Shown here piece by piece: positions 56,456 through 64,000 of a DNA stretch of 64,000 nucleotides. The position numbers were made by a program, and so were the translations under genes. The stretch is from Salaquimonas sp. (GTDB taxonomy: Bacteria; Pseudomonadota; Alphaproteobacteria; Rhizobiales; Rhizobiaceae). The notes beneath the pieces were generated by a model. It searched no databases and was not told the DNA's origin. It saw only the letters and a list, made by a program, of their open reading frames with translations. The stretch is taken from the NCBI GenBank assembly GCA_028289365.1, contig JANQQM010000060.1, forward strand, positions 1 through 64,000. Direction: 5' to 3'. Within the stretch, counting starts at the first letter, position 1. Each line of letters opens with the position of its first letter.

Positions 56456-57528
56456 CTAGTGCTCCTCCGGAACCACTGATCGAGGCCGACAGCTACAATG
56501 ATTAGCGCTCCAACCGTGAACTCCTGCCAAAGGACTTCAAGGCCCGAAAGCGCCAGACCATTTCGAAAAACGCCAACGATGATGGCGCCGATGAGCGTAC
56601 CAATGATTGACCCTCTTCCACCGAACAGCGAAGTACCACCGATTACGACAGCGGTTATTGCATCAAGATTGGCGGTCTGACCCGCCAACGGGCTAACCGC
56701 TCCAATTCGACCAATGCTAACCCAGCCTGCAAAGGCACAAATCAGGCCAGCCAAGGTGTAAACCGCAATCAGCGTCTTTGTGGTATTGATGCCGGTCAAC
56801 ATCGCCGATTCCGGTTCACCGCCTGTAGCATAGATGTGTCGGCCAAACGCTGTACGGTTCAGTAAGTACCAAACCAATGCTGCCAAAAGCAGCATGAATA
56901 ACGTGCCGAGTGTAACTACCGCGCCGGCACCTAACACATATCTGCTTCCCATGAATTGGAGGAGGGGCGCTATTGCCTCAACATCTTGCGACCTGATCGT
57001 TTCGGATCTGGAGACGTAAAGGACCATGGCGTTGAACATGCTCCAGGTGCCCAGCGTTACGATAAATGGCGGCAATCTAAGCAACGCCACGAATACGCCA
57101 TTTAAAAACCCACAAGAAGAACCAACCAGTAAACCCAGCATCAGGCTCAGCTCCGGTGGGAATCCCCAAACCACAGCGACCCGCCCCATAACGACCGCAG
57201 ACAAGATCATTATTGCACCCACAGATAGGTCAATTCCGGCGGTCAAAATCACTAGCGTCTGAGCTGTTGCAAGAACACCAATAATCGTTACTTGTTGTAG
57301 AACAAGCGAGAGGTTGAAGGGTGCAAAAAACTTTGATCCTGCGGCGTATGAAAAGAAGAGAATTCCAATCAACAAGACGATAAACGGCACAGACGTTGGA
57401 TGCGTTTGCAAAAATATGCGAAACCGCATCCAAGCGTTTGTATCAGCTGTTTCAAAGGTCGCTACCTGTTCAGAGGCTCCGGTGAGGCCCTGCTCTTCTT
57501 CGCGGGGTTTGGTGTCCGAGTTGTTCAT
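56452..57528 (-). CDS. frcC: Sugar ABC transporter permease (FrcC-like, transporter 3)
   Basis: A 358-residue permease from the ATG at 57528 (AAGG 8 bases before it); a TTG five codons upstream is less likely. Motifs TAGIDLSVGAIMILSAVVMGR, ATGGEPESAMLTGINTTKT and VIGGTSLFGGRGSIIGTLIGAIIVG. A polar N-terminal region of about 35 residues precedes the first helix. Confidence 0.85.
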   Translation of the reverse strand: MNNSDTKPREEEQGLTGASEQVATFETADTNAWMRFRIFLQTHPTSVPFIVLLIGILFFSYAAGSKFFAPFNLSLVLQQVTIIGVLATAQTLVILTAGIDLSVGAIMILSAVVMGRVAVVWGFPPELSLMLGLLVGSSCGFLNGVFVALLRLPPFIVTLGTWSMFNAMVLYVSRSETIRSQDVEAIAPLLQFMGSRYVLGAGAVVTLGTLFMLLLAALVWYLLNRTAFGRHIYATGGEPESAMLTGINTTKTLIAVYTLAGLICAFAGWVSIGRIGAVSPLAGQTANLDAITAVVIGGTSLFGGRGSIIGTLIGAIIVGVFRNGLALSGLEVLWQEFTVGALIIVAVGLDQWFRRSTR

Positions 57529-57609
57529 CAGTCGCCTTGTCAAGAAACAGAGTGATGCAAGGCCCGGCCCAGAGGCCCTGCATCTCTCGGGAGGTCGCTT
57601 TCACAGGGT

Positions 57610-58629
57610 TCAACCCCAGCAAAGCTCCAGTCCACGCTTTGTATCGACAGAAGGAACGCCCTCAACTGGATTGTCAGTGATAAGCAACACGCCAGTGTCG
57701 AAAAAGTCCTTGCCCGGTGTCGTACCAGGCTTCTCGCCCGAGATGATATGCTTGGCGAGCGCTTCAATTCCTAGCGATCCCATTTTATCCAGGAACTGCA
57801 TGGATGTTGCGCCGATGACGCCATCTTTTACATTTCGGACGCCTGGGCACCCGCCATCGATGGAAACAACCAGCACAGATCCATCGTCCTTGCCGACCGC
57901 TTTTAATGCTTCCCATGCACCAGCTGCACTAGGCTCATTGATGGTGTAGACAACGTTGATGTCCGAGCACAGTTGAAGAAGCTTTTCCATTGCGGTCCGG
58001 CCTCCATCTTCAGAACCCGCAGTCACTTCATGGCCACAAATACGAGGGTCGTCCTCGTCCCCTATCCGTGTTGGATCCTTTGTGTCGATACCAAAACCGT
58101 CCATGAAGCCTTGATCTCGCAAGTAGTCGACCGATGGTTGGCTGATCGCGAGATCGAGAAACGCTATCTTGGCTTCCTCAGCAGCATCACCAAGCTTACC
58201 CGCAGCCCATTGGCCGATTAACCTGCCGGCCTCAAAGTTATCAGTACCGTATGTGCCATCTGCGGCATCGATAGGTTCTAGCGGAGTGTCCAGAGCAATG
58301 ACGATGATGCCGGCCTCTCGTGCGCGTGTAATCGCCGGCACAATTGCTTTGGTGTCACTTGGGGTAATCAAAATCCCTCGTGCCCCAGCGGCCATGAGGT
58401 TCTCGATGGCCTCGACTTGTCCATCGTTGTCGCCGTCAAACTTTCCTGCAAATGCCCGAAGATCTAGCCCAAGGCGTTCAGCCATTTGCTCGGCGCCTTC
58501 ACGCATCTTCACAAATCCTGGATTTGTATTCGTTTTTGTGATGATGCCGACGACAGGCTGATCTGCAAATGCCATCGTGGACACCGATGCCAACATAGCG
58601 CCCGCAAGCAGGCTCTTTAAGAGTTTCAT
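57610..58629 (-). CDS. frcB: Periplasmic fructose-type binding protein (FrcB-like, transporter 3)
   Basis: A 339-residue binding protein from the ATG at 58629, with signal peptide ending near STMAFA. The mature protein has [81 protein letters not shown] and ends GLELCWG. These blocks match FrcB of Sinorhizobium from memory. First gene of operon 3; operator C is 70 bases upstream. Confidence 0.88.
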   Translation of the reverse strand: MKLLKSLLAGAMLASVSTMAFADQPVVGIITKTNTNPGFVKMREGAEQMAERLGLDLRAFAGKFDGDNDGQVEAIENLMAAGARGILITPSDTKAIVPAITRAREAGIIVIALDTPLEPIDAADGTYGTDNFEAGRLIGQWAAGKLGDAAEEAKIAFLDLAISQPSVDYLRDQGFMDGFGIDTKDPTRIGDEDDPRICGHEVTAGSEDGGRTAMEKLLQLCSDINVVYTINEPSAAGAWEALKAVGKDDGSVLVVSIDGGCPGVRNVKDGVIGATSMQFLDKMGSLGIEALAKHIISGEKPGTTPGKDFFDTGVLLITDNPVEGVPSVDTKRGLELCWG

Positions 58630-58698
58630 GTACTCCTCCCTATTTTTCGCTTGATTGGGTGGGCGAACCATTTAGAAAAAAACACTAGTTGTCAATAG

Positions 58699-58715
58699 TT
58701 TCTTTCCAAAAGAAA
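58699..58715. promoter_or_regulatory. Candidate ROK-repressor operator C, TTTCTTT-N3-AAAGAAA
   Basis: TTTCTTTCCAAAAGAAA in the divergent region between the frcB-like gene and the ROK regulator gene, so it could control both and give autoregulation. Confidence 0.8.
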
Positions 58716-58803
58716 TTATCTAACGCTTGCAAAACATTGCGTCTGAGCGTTGAATGACGCCAAAAAGTTTGTCAAAACGTGATACAAACTTGGAGGTTAA
58801 CCG

Positions 58804-59991
58804 TTGGCAGATCAGAGACTTACACGACATCTGAATGAACTGAGCATCGTCAATTTGCTTCGGAAGGAAGGTGTCGTCACCAGGTCGGAGATTGCCAAGA
58901 CACTTTCACTCACACCTGGCAGCGTAACCAAGCTGATCTCCTCGATGCGTGGCCGAGGCCTGGTCATGGAGGTCAATCAGCGTGGTGGAGAAAAGAAAGA
59001 CGGGCGAGAACCGGGCAGACCAGGTATCGGTGTTTCGCTGGACCCTAACGGAATGTTTTTCGTCGGGGTCGAGATCGATGTCGGACTGCTGAGATGCGTC
59101 CTGCTAGACCTAAGTTGTGGGGTGAGAGAGTCATTCGAGCAGACTATTTCCGCACAAATCACCCCACGAGAGGCCGCAGAGATGGTGGGCGAGATCGTAG
59201 AGAACCTTCAAAACAAACGGCTGTATTCCGGGAAAATCAGAGCACTGGGAGCCACTGTTCCGGGTCTGGTTACAAACTCAGGCCATATTGTTCACCTTCC
59301 TATCCTTGGATGGAAAGATGTCGACTTTCAAGCCTTGCTGTCAGAAAGGACCAATTTGAGATGTATGGTAGAGAATAATGCGAATGCGGCTGCCTTCGGC
59401 GCGTCTTACACACATTCTGAGATGTCAGAACAGTGCGTTGTTCATCTGAAGATTGGTGTTGGATGCGGTGGTGCGGCTGTTGTCAACGGGCGATTGTTAA
59501 GGGGTGGATCGGGGACAGCGAGCGAATTTGGGCACATTCGCGTTTCCGACAAGGGCCCCACCTGCAGTTGTGGCCAAACTGGTTGCTTGGAAACTTGGGT
59601 AAACATTGCCGCGCTTTCCAGGGCTTACAATAACGGTCCGGTATCAGGAAGAGATATGGGACTACCAACCCGAGTTGCGGAAGCTGCTGATGGGGGTGAT
59701 CAAGCGGCGACTGAGGCCATTGAGAGCATTGCGGTCAATTTGGGTGTCGGAATTTCGATTCTTTCGAATGTATTCAATCCGTCTTTGGTCGTACTTGGGG
59801 GCATTATGAGGCCGGTATTGCGTCTGGCTCTCGAAAATGTCCAACAGGAAGTTGCGAGACGTGTTGTACCCGGAATCATGCCGCCTGATGTCGTTTTGTC
59901 TCCGCTCGGACTTCCGGAATGTGCCGTTGGAGCCGCCGCCATTGCGCACTTGGACGCATTTGATGTGGCTGCGTATAACGACCCTTTCTAG
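58804..59991 (+). CDS. ROK-family transcriptional repressor (FrcR/Mlc/XylR type)
   Basis: A 395-residue regulator. N-terminal winged helix LSIVNLLRKEGVVTRSEIAKTLSLTPGSVTKLISSM, then the ROK sugar-kinase-like domain with VENNANAAAFG, IGVGCGGAAVVNGRLLRG and the zinc motif CSCGQTGCLE. The start is TTG at 58804 with GGAGG 7 bases before it. Divergent from the frcB-like operon and upstream of the Gfo/Idh gene, which it shares an operator type with. It is the only regulator gene in the 44-62 kb block. Confidence 0.93.
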   Translation: MADQRLTRHLNELSIVNLLRKEGVVTRSEIAKTLSLTPGSVTKLISSMRGRGLVMEVNQRGGEKKDGREPGRPGIGVSLDPNGMFFVGVEIDVGLLRCVLLDLSCGVRESFEQTISAQITPREAAEMVGEIVENLQNKRLYSGKIRALGATVPGLVTNSGHIVHLPILGWKDVDFQALLSERTNLRCMVENNANAAAFGASYTHSEMSEQCVVHLKIGVGCGGAAVVNGRLLRGGSGTASEFGHIRVSDKGPTCSCGQTGCLETWVNIAALSRAYNNGPVSGRDMGLPTRVAEAADGGDQAATEAIESIAVNLGVGISILSNVFNPSLVVLGGIMRPVLRLALENVQQEVARRVVPGIMPPDVVLSPLGLPECAVGAAAIAHLDAFDVAAYNDPF

Positions 59992-60037
59992 GGACATAAT
60001 CACTCATCGAGCTCAGGCTTTGATTGACTAATAATAA

Positions 60038-60054
60038 TTTCTTTCATAAAGAAA
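60038..60054. promoter_or_regulatory. Candidate ROK-repressor operator D, TTTCTTT-N3-AAAGAAA
   Basis: TTTCTTTCATAAAGAAA, 28 bases before the Gfo/Idh ATG; the symmetry continues outward to AATAATA/TATTATT with one mismatch per arm. This is the most symmetric of the four sites and overlaps the likely promoter. Confidence 0.82.
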
Positions 60055-60081
60055 CTATTATTATTAGTGCCGGGAGCAATC

Positions 60082-61161
60082 ATGTCGGAACCAGAGGTAG
60101 AAAAGTTGCAGGTTGGCGTGCTGGGTTGCGGCCCGATATCGCAGGCGGCCCATTTCGATGCGTTGGCTAAGGCTTCTAATGCGGAGCTGTACGCTATCTG
60201 CGACGTTGCACAAGACTTGCGCTCCAACGTGGCGGCGGCATACGGACCTACAGCTTGTTACGGAAACTATGACGAAATGCTAGACGACCCTAACGTTCAG
60301 GCCGTTATCATCGCAACATCTGATCCGTTCCACGTACCAGCATCACTAGACGCCATCTCAGCGGGCAAACATGTTCTGTGCGAGAAACCAGCCGCCATAT
60401 CTGTACGGGAGGTGCTCGACTTAGGCGAGGCCGTAAAAGCGAGCGGCCTCGTGTACCATGTCGGTCATATGAAAAGATACGATGCTGGAATTCAATCGGC
60501 TAGGGAGTTCGTGGAAAATGAAATCGGAGAGATCTTGGGTTTTAAGGGATGGTATTGTGATTCCACACATAGATACCAAGTGACCGACGCTGTTCAACCC
60601 AAAATCCAAAAGAGCATCAACTCAAAGAGGCCAGCAGATGATCCGAAAGCGAACCTCGCTCGGTACTACATGCTCGCCCACGGCAGCCATTTAATTGACA
60701 TTGCGCGATATCTCGTTGGAGAGATTGTTGAAGTAGACGCCAAGTTAACGAAGAGATTTGGTGCTTATTCCTGGTTCATCGATACACTGTTCGCCGATGG
60801 GTTTCACGGCCATCTGAATTTGACCGTACCTGTGCGCATGGACTGGCATGAAGGATTTGAGATTTTCGGCGAAAACGGAAGTGTTATTGCTAAAACCTAC
60901 AACCCTTGGCTTTTCAAGAGTACCGACGTTGAGATTTTTCGAGAACGAGACGCTTCCACAATTAAGCCATTAGGTGCGGATGGGCACTTCTATCGCCGCC
61001 AAGTTGAGGGATTTGCAGCAGCTGTCTTCGGAAAGGAACCAGAAAATAGTTCCAAGATCGATGATGCGATCGCATCGGTGCGCACCATGTCTGCTATTTC
61101 TCAATCCGTCCTAACTAAGCGTCCGGTAAGGGTTGCTGATGCTATGGGAGAAATCCGCTAA
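60082..61161 (+). CDS. Gfo/Idh/MocA family NAD(P)-dependent oxidoreductase
   Basis: A 359-residue dehydrogenase. Rossmann motif VGVLGCGPISQAAH, then IIATSDPFHVPASLDAISAGKHVLCEKPAA (catalytic Lys in EKP), followed by YHVGHMKRYDAGIQSAREFV. The ATG at 60082 has GGGAG before it; a GTG at 60067 is in frame. Followed directly by an epimerase gene (stop to ATG with no gap), suggesting oxidation and isomerisation of a sugar or inositol-type compound. Confidence 0.9.
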   Translation: MSEPEVEKLQVGVLGCGPISQAAHFDALAKASNAELYAICDVAQDLRSNVAAAYGPTACYGNYDEMLDDPNVQAVIIATSDPFHVPASLDAISAGKHVLCEKPAAISVREVLDLGEAVKASGLVYHVGHMKRYDAGIQSAREFVENEIGEILGFKGWYCDSTHRYQVTDAVQPKIQKSINSKRPADDPKANLARYYMLAHGSHLIDIARYLVGEIVEVDAKLTKRFGAYSWFIDTLFADGFHGHLNLTVPVRMDWHEGFEIFGENGSVIAKTYNPWLFKSTDVEIFRERDASTIKPLGADGHFYRRQVEGFAAAVFGKEPENSSKIDDAIASVRTMSAISQSVLTKRPVRVADAMGEIR

Positions 61162-61989
61162 ATGAAGCTTGGTATCTTCGCAAAAACGTTCAGTGGCAGC
61201 GACCCGGTTGAGATTCTCAAGAAGGCAAGCTCTTACGGCTATGACGGTGTACAGTATAATTTCCATTGCTCAGGAATAGGCTCGCTACCGTCTTACATAA
61301 GCAAGAAAGTTCTGGAAGAAGTTCGGTCTGCCGAATTCGCTACGAAAGTAGAGGTATTCGCGATTTCTGCGACTTACAACATGATACACCCTAAGCAAGA
61401 GACGAGGGAAGAGGGAAAAGCGAGTGCTATCCGAATCATAAACGCAGCCAAGGAGCTTGGGATCAAGACAGTCACGCTCTGCACCGGGACCTACTCCGTG
61501 GATGATATGTGGTGCTACCATCCTATGAACCGCTCGGATGAAGCATTTAAAGAGCTATGCGCGGAAGCAGGCTCAGTACTTGACGCAACTGGTGGGTCCA
61601 CAGTTCAACTGGGAATAGAGCCAGAGCATGGGAATGTGATTTACTCTGCGAAACGAGCGCGAGAATTCTTAGATTTGATGAGTGACGAAAGACTAAAGAT
61701 AGTTATCGACCCAGCCAACATCATTGATCCTGAGGACCTAGAGTCATCCGAAGCGATCATCTGCGAAGCCGTTGAACTTCTTGGCGAACGAATTGTTATT
61801 GCACACGCAAAGGATCGCGCTGTAGACGATCACATCGTCGCTCCAGGACAGGGCGTAGTTGATTTTGGTGTTCTTCATCAGGAACTGAAACGCATTGGTT
61901 TTGACGGACCAATGATCACTCATGGATTGGACGAAGTTTCGGCTGGACCAACAGCTCAATTTCTTAAAAGTAAGTTTGAAATTCCGTAA
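61162..61989 (+). CDS. TIM-barrel sugar phosphate isomerase/epimerase
   Basis: A 275-residue xylose-isomerase-like TIM barrel. Metal-ligand glutamate in LGIEPEHGNVI, then KIVIDPANIIDPEDLES, IVIAHAKDRAVDDHIVAPGQGVVDFG and the closing GFDGPMITHGLDE. It starts at the base after the upstream stop. It is related at fold level to the epimerase at 48630 but not a close copy. Confidence 0.88.
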   Translation: MKLGIFAKTFSGSDPVEILKKASSYGYDGVQYNFHCSGIGSLPSYISKKVLEEVRSAEFATKVEVFAISATYNMIHPKQETREEGKASAIRIINAAKELGIKTVTLCTGTYSVDDMWCYHPMNRSDEAFKELCAEAGSVLDATGGSTVQLGIEPEHGNVIYSAKRAREFLDLMSDERLKIVIDPANIIDPEDLESSEAIICEAVELLGERIVIAHAKDRAVDDHIVAPGQGVVDFGVLHQELKRIGFDGPMITHGLDEVSAGPTAQFLKSKFEIP

Positions 61990-62618
61990 GCGTCACTTTT
62001 GGCAACTAATGGCGACGAACCCTTGGTCTGGGAAAACATGCTTTCCGAGAACCACCATTACCTGCGTCAGTATTCGACTGAGCATCTAGTCAGTGCAAAA
62101 GCACGTATTTCTATTGGTGAATCGATGCGAGAGAAATTGTAAGCAATTTCTTGGTATCATACTTGCGTCTGGACAACGTACTGGTTCTCATAGCCACCTC
62201 CCCTACGATCGCGGGGCGGAAAACCTCCTCGATCTAGTTGATATCGCCTACGATGAGCGACAAGTGGCTTCGCGTTGCGCGCGCAACGTCGCATCCAAAT
62301 CTTGGTTTCTTTGGGCATAGCAGACATTAGACAAATGTCTGCTATGTCCGAGTAGCTGAATTTGGTTTGGGTCGCAGCGAATGTCTGCTTAGGGCCATTT
62401 CCGGACCACTTACTATACATTCTTTGACTTCTGCTATTGCGGTAATTTCAGACGTTGTGGATCTAGGGTTGTTTGCCATTCCCGGCGTTGTGCCACCAAG
62501 TTGGCTACATTGATGGATGAGGCCAATTGATAACAGTTATGGCCACCCCTATGCGATCTTATCAGTTTGTATAGGTGCGCCTGGTACAAAGGTCAGAGAC
62601 AATTCTCGGACCTATGCA
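61990..62618. other. Non-coding stretch with strong palindromes between the sugar regulon and the mobile-element genes
   Basis: No gene recognised. Inverted repeats: AGAAATTG/CAATTTCT (62130-62149), the 16-base palindrome CGTTGCGCGCGCAACG (62273-62288), and a perfect 13-bp stem CATAGCAGACATT/AATGTCTGCTATG (62316-62346, 5-base loop). AATGTCTGCT recurs at 62380-62389. No T-tract follows, so these are not ordinary terminators; they may be element ends. Confidence 0.5.
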
Positions 62619-63383
62619 ATGAACGCCAAGCAATCGCAGATACTACCAATTAACAGGAGCATGCCGGTCGTGGCAGTCTTCGGCGCGATGCTATTTCCCG
62701 GTCGTGATGAAGCCGAACTGCGCGAAGCTCATCTTGCCCATTATCATCGCAAACCGTTGCGCGAATTTCATGATGATGGCGGTTTGGTATCTGCCGAACA
62801 CATTCGACTGCTGACCAATCCGGGGGTTGATCCCCGCGAGTATGATCTGCATTGGGATCGCGGCGTGGCGGTTGGAGAAACTGTCAAGGTATTGTTTGGA
62901 CTGATCCTTAACCATCCTGAATATGCGTCGTGGAACAATGCCACCCGCAAGGTTTCTGAATTTCGGATGAAAGCCAATGAAAGTGCAGATGCAAAACAGC
63001 AAGAAAAGGCCCCCGCTTCGCGTAAGTACCTAATGGAAGCGCGTGCGAAACTGGCCGGCGTCGAACATCTTTGGGGTGCCTATGCGCTTAGGGGTTATCA
63101 GCTACAGAGTAAACCGGATATCGGCTATACGATTGAGACCGACCTGCATTATTTTCTGCTTGAGGCAGAAAAGCTACGCCACACACTGGCAAGCCGTATA
63201 CCGGATCGCGCCAAGGCCAAACCGTTCCTATCAACTGGTGGCTGGCGTGTTCCACCTGAATGGGAACCCCCAAAACAAAAGCCCGACTGGCCAGAGGCAG
63301 CCGGGGAAATTAATCATTTCTCATTGGACGAAGAATTGATTTGCGGACTTAAGCCGGTCGGACGGAAAAAAAATAGAATTTAG
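62619..63383 (+). CDS. Hypothetical protein of mobile-element context
   Basis: About 254 residues from the ATG at 62619; an earlier in-frame ATG at 62517 has no better support. It is soluble and charged, with FGAMLFPGRDEAELREAHLAH near the start and an aromatic, proline-rich end (WRVPPEWEPPKQKPDWPEAAG). I do not recognise the family. It precedes a ParB-N-domain protein by 87 bases, an order seen in prophage-like islands. Confidence 0.7.
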   Translation: MNAKQSQILPINRSMPVVAVFGAMLFPGRDEAELREAHLAHYHRKPLREFHDDGGLVSAEHIRLLTNPGVDPREYDLHWDRGVAVGETVKVLFGLILNHPEYASWNNATRKVSEFRMKANESADAKQQEKAPASRKYLMEARAKLAGVEHLWGAYALRGYQLQSKPDIGYTIETDLHYFLLEAEKLRHTLASRIPDRAKAKPFLSTGGWRVPPEWEPPKQKPDWPEAAGEINHFSLDEELICGLKPVGRKKNRI

Positions 63384-63470
63384 GGTTGTCACCGGCTCAG
63401 GTGACAAATTGCGCACCCTGATCACGGTCCCTACGTTTCGGAAAACGCCCATCCGAAGCGGAGTAAAATC

Positions 63471-64000
63471 GTGAAAGCGCATCTTGAAAACCTCGAAGTC
63501 AAAGTCGTGCCGATCGGCGCGCTGAGACCCTATGCACATAACGCCAGAACCCATTCCAAACAGCAGATTGCCCGGCTTGGTGACCTAATCCATAACTATG
63601 GCTGGCTTGTTCCGATCCTGATCGATACAAATTTCGAAATCATTGCCGGTCATGGCCGATTGGAAGCGGCAAAGCTCATCAAGCTGAAAAACGTGCCGGT
63701 CATCCAGATCGAGCATCTTAATGAAACCCAGATCCGGATGTTTCGGCTTGCCGACAATAAGATTGCCCAAGAGGCAGATTGGAACTTTCCAAATCTCAAA
63801 TTCGAAATCAACGAGCTCATTGATGAGTTTGCAGGTGAGTTCGACATATCCGCAGGCACTGCCTTCGATCACGGCGAAATCGACCGAATACTTGGTACGG
63901 CGGTTGCTCGTGACAACGAAAACGATGAACTTGCCGAGGAAGACATTACCGGTCTGCCTGTAACGCAGGCTGGAGATACATTCGAACTTGATGGAAAACA
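63471..64000 (+). CDS. ParB-N-domain protein, probably a DNA methyltransferase (3' end outside window)
   Basis: Open frame from GTG 63471 to the window edge, 176 residues visible. ParB/Srx-like N-terminal domain: VVPIGALRPYAHNARTHS, YGWLVPILIDTNFEIIAGHGRLEAAK and RMFRLADNKIAQ. In mobile islands this domain is typically followed by a DNA-modification methylase domain, and the start of such a linker (ITGLPVTQAGDTFEL) is in view, but the catalytic part is beyond the edge. GGAG lies 9 bases before the GTG. Confidence 0.8.
   Translation, partial: MKAHLENLEVKVVPIGALRPYAHNARTHSKQQIARLGDLIHNYGWLVPILIDTNFEIIAGHGRLEAAKLIKLKNVPVIQIEHLNETQIRMFRLADNKIAQEADWNFPNLKFEINELIDEFAGEFDISAGTAFDHGEIDRILGTAVARDNENDELAEEDITGLPVTQAGDTFELDGK

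Noticed and set aside
62157..62420. Minus-strand frame with a basic GGGYENQ-containing stretch
   Set aside because: Overlaps the strong palindromes, has no family resemblance and no ribosome site.
63471..64000. Idea that the ParB/methylase-like gene is the cognate methyltransferase of the GIY-YIG nuclease
   Set aside because: It is 22 kb away, in a prophage-like context, and its catalytic domain is outside the window.

Overview
The window carries most of an alphaproteobacterial photosynthesis gene cluster (about 1-35.5 kb), then a recombinase-led accessory region and a large sugar-uptake regulon. The evidence for the organism is gene content: type-2 reaction centre genes (pufL, pufM, puhA), one LH1 pair (pufB, pufA), bacteriochlorophyll a genes, and crtC/crtD/crtF for methoxylated carotenoids. 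Gene order (bchLM-lhaA-puhABC-orf-acsF-puhE-hemA facing crtF-bchCXYZ-pufQBALM) is typical of alphaproteobacterial phototrophs. I cannot name a genus.

Region 1 (1-8.9 kb, plus strand): the 3' part of bchL, then bchM, lhaA, puhA, puhB, puhC, a 99-residue orf, acsF, puhE, hemA and idi, many overlapping by 4 bases. A bidirectional terminator separates this from region 2 (8.9-17.9 kb, minus strand): crtF-bchC-bchX-bchY-bchZ-pufQ-pufB-pufA-pufL-pufM. No pufC or pufX lies at this locus. Region 3 (18-27 kb): crtD-crtC (plus), a bchI-bchD-bchO-(41 aa)-tspO-(44 aa) operon (minus), and dxs (plus). Region 4 (27-35.5 kb): a FixJ-like response regulator, bacteriophytochrome kinase and haem oxygenase, the B12-binding antirepressor ppaA and the vinyl reductase bciA (all minus), then bchE-bchJ (plus). 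The window therefore has both the oxygen-dependent (acsF) and radical-SAM (bchE) ring cyclases. Paired TGT-N12-ACA (PpsR/CrtJ-type) sites lie before bchC, between crtF and crtD, before dxs and before bchE. crtE, crtB, crtI, bchG, bchP and ppsR are not in the window.

Region 5 (35.7-43.7 kb): DUF3833 and DUF3422 genes with a coupled 51-aa orf between them, then a DUF3489-DUF2924-large serine recombinase module, a divergent pair of a small XRE regulator and a GIY-YIG nuclease-like gene with shared quasi-palindromic repeats, a GNAT gene, and a divergent DUF2000/Lrp pair.

Region 6 (44-62 kb): three ABC sugar transporters of the RbsB/RbsC/RbsA superfamily (one of them FrcB-like), two TIM-barrel epimerases, a Gfo/Idh/MocA oxidoreductase, a PfkB kinase, a cupin-type phosphoglucose isomerase, an alpha/beta hydrolase and a ROK repressor. 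The same operator, TTTCTTT-N3-AAAGAAA, occurs four times, once before each of the four metabolic transcription units. This is the clearest undescribed-looking system here. A copied promoter with a broken epimerase start at 53.1 kb shows how the regulon grew. Region 7 (62-64 kb) returns to mobile-element genes: an unknown protein and a ParB-N-domain protein cut by the window edge.
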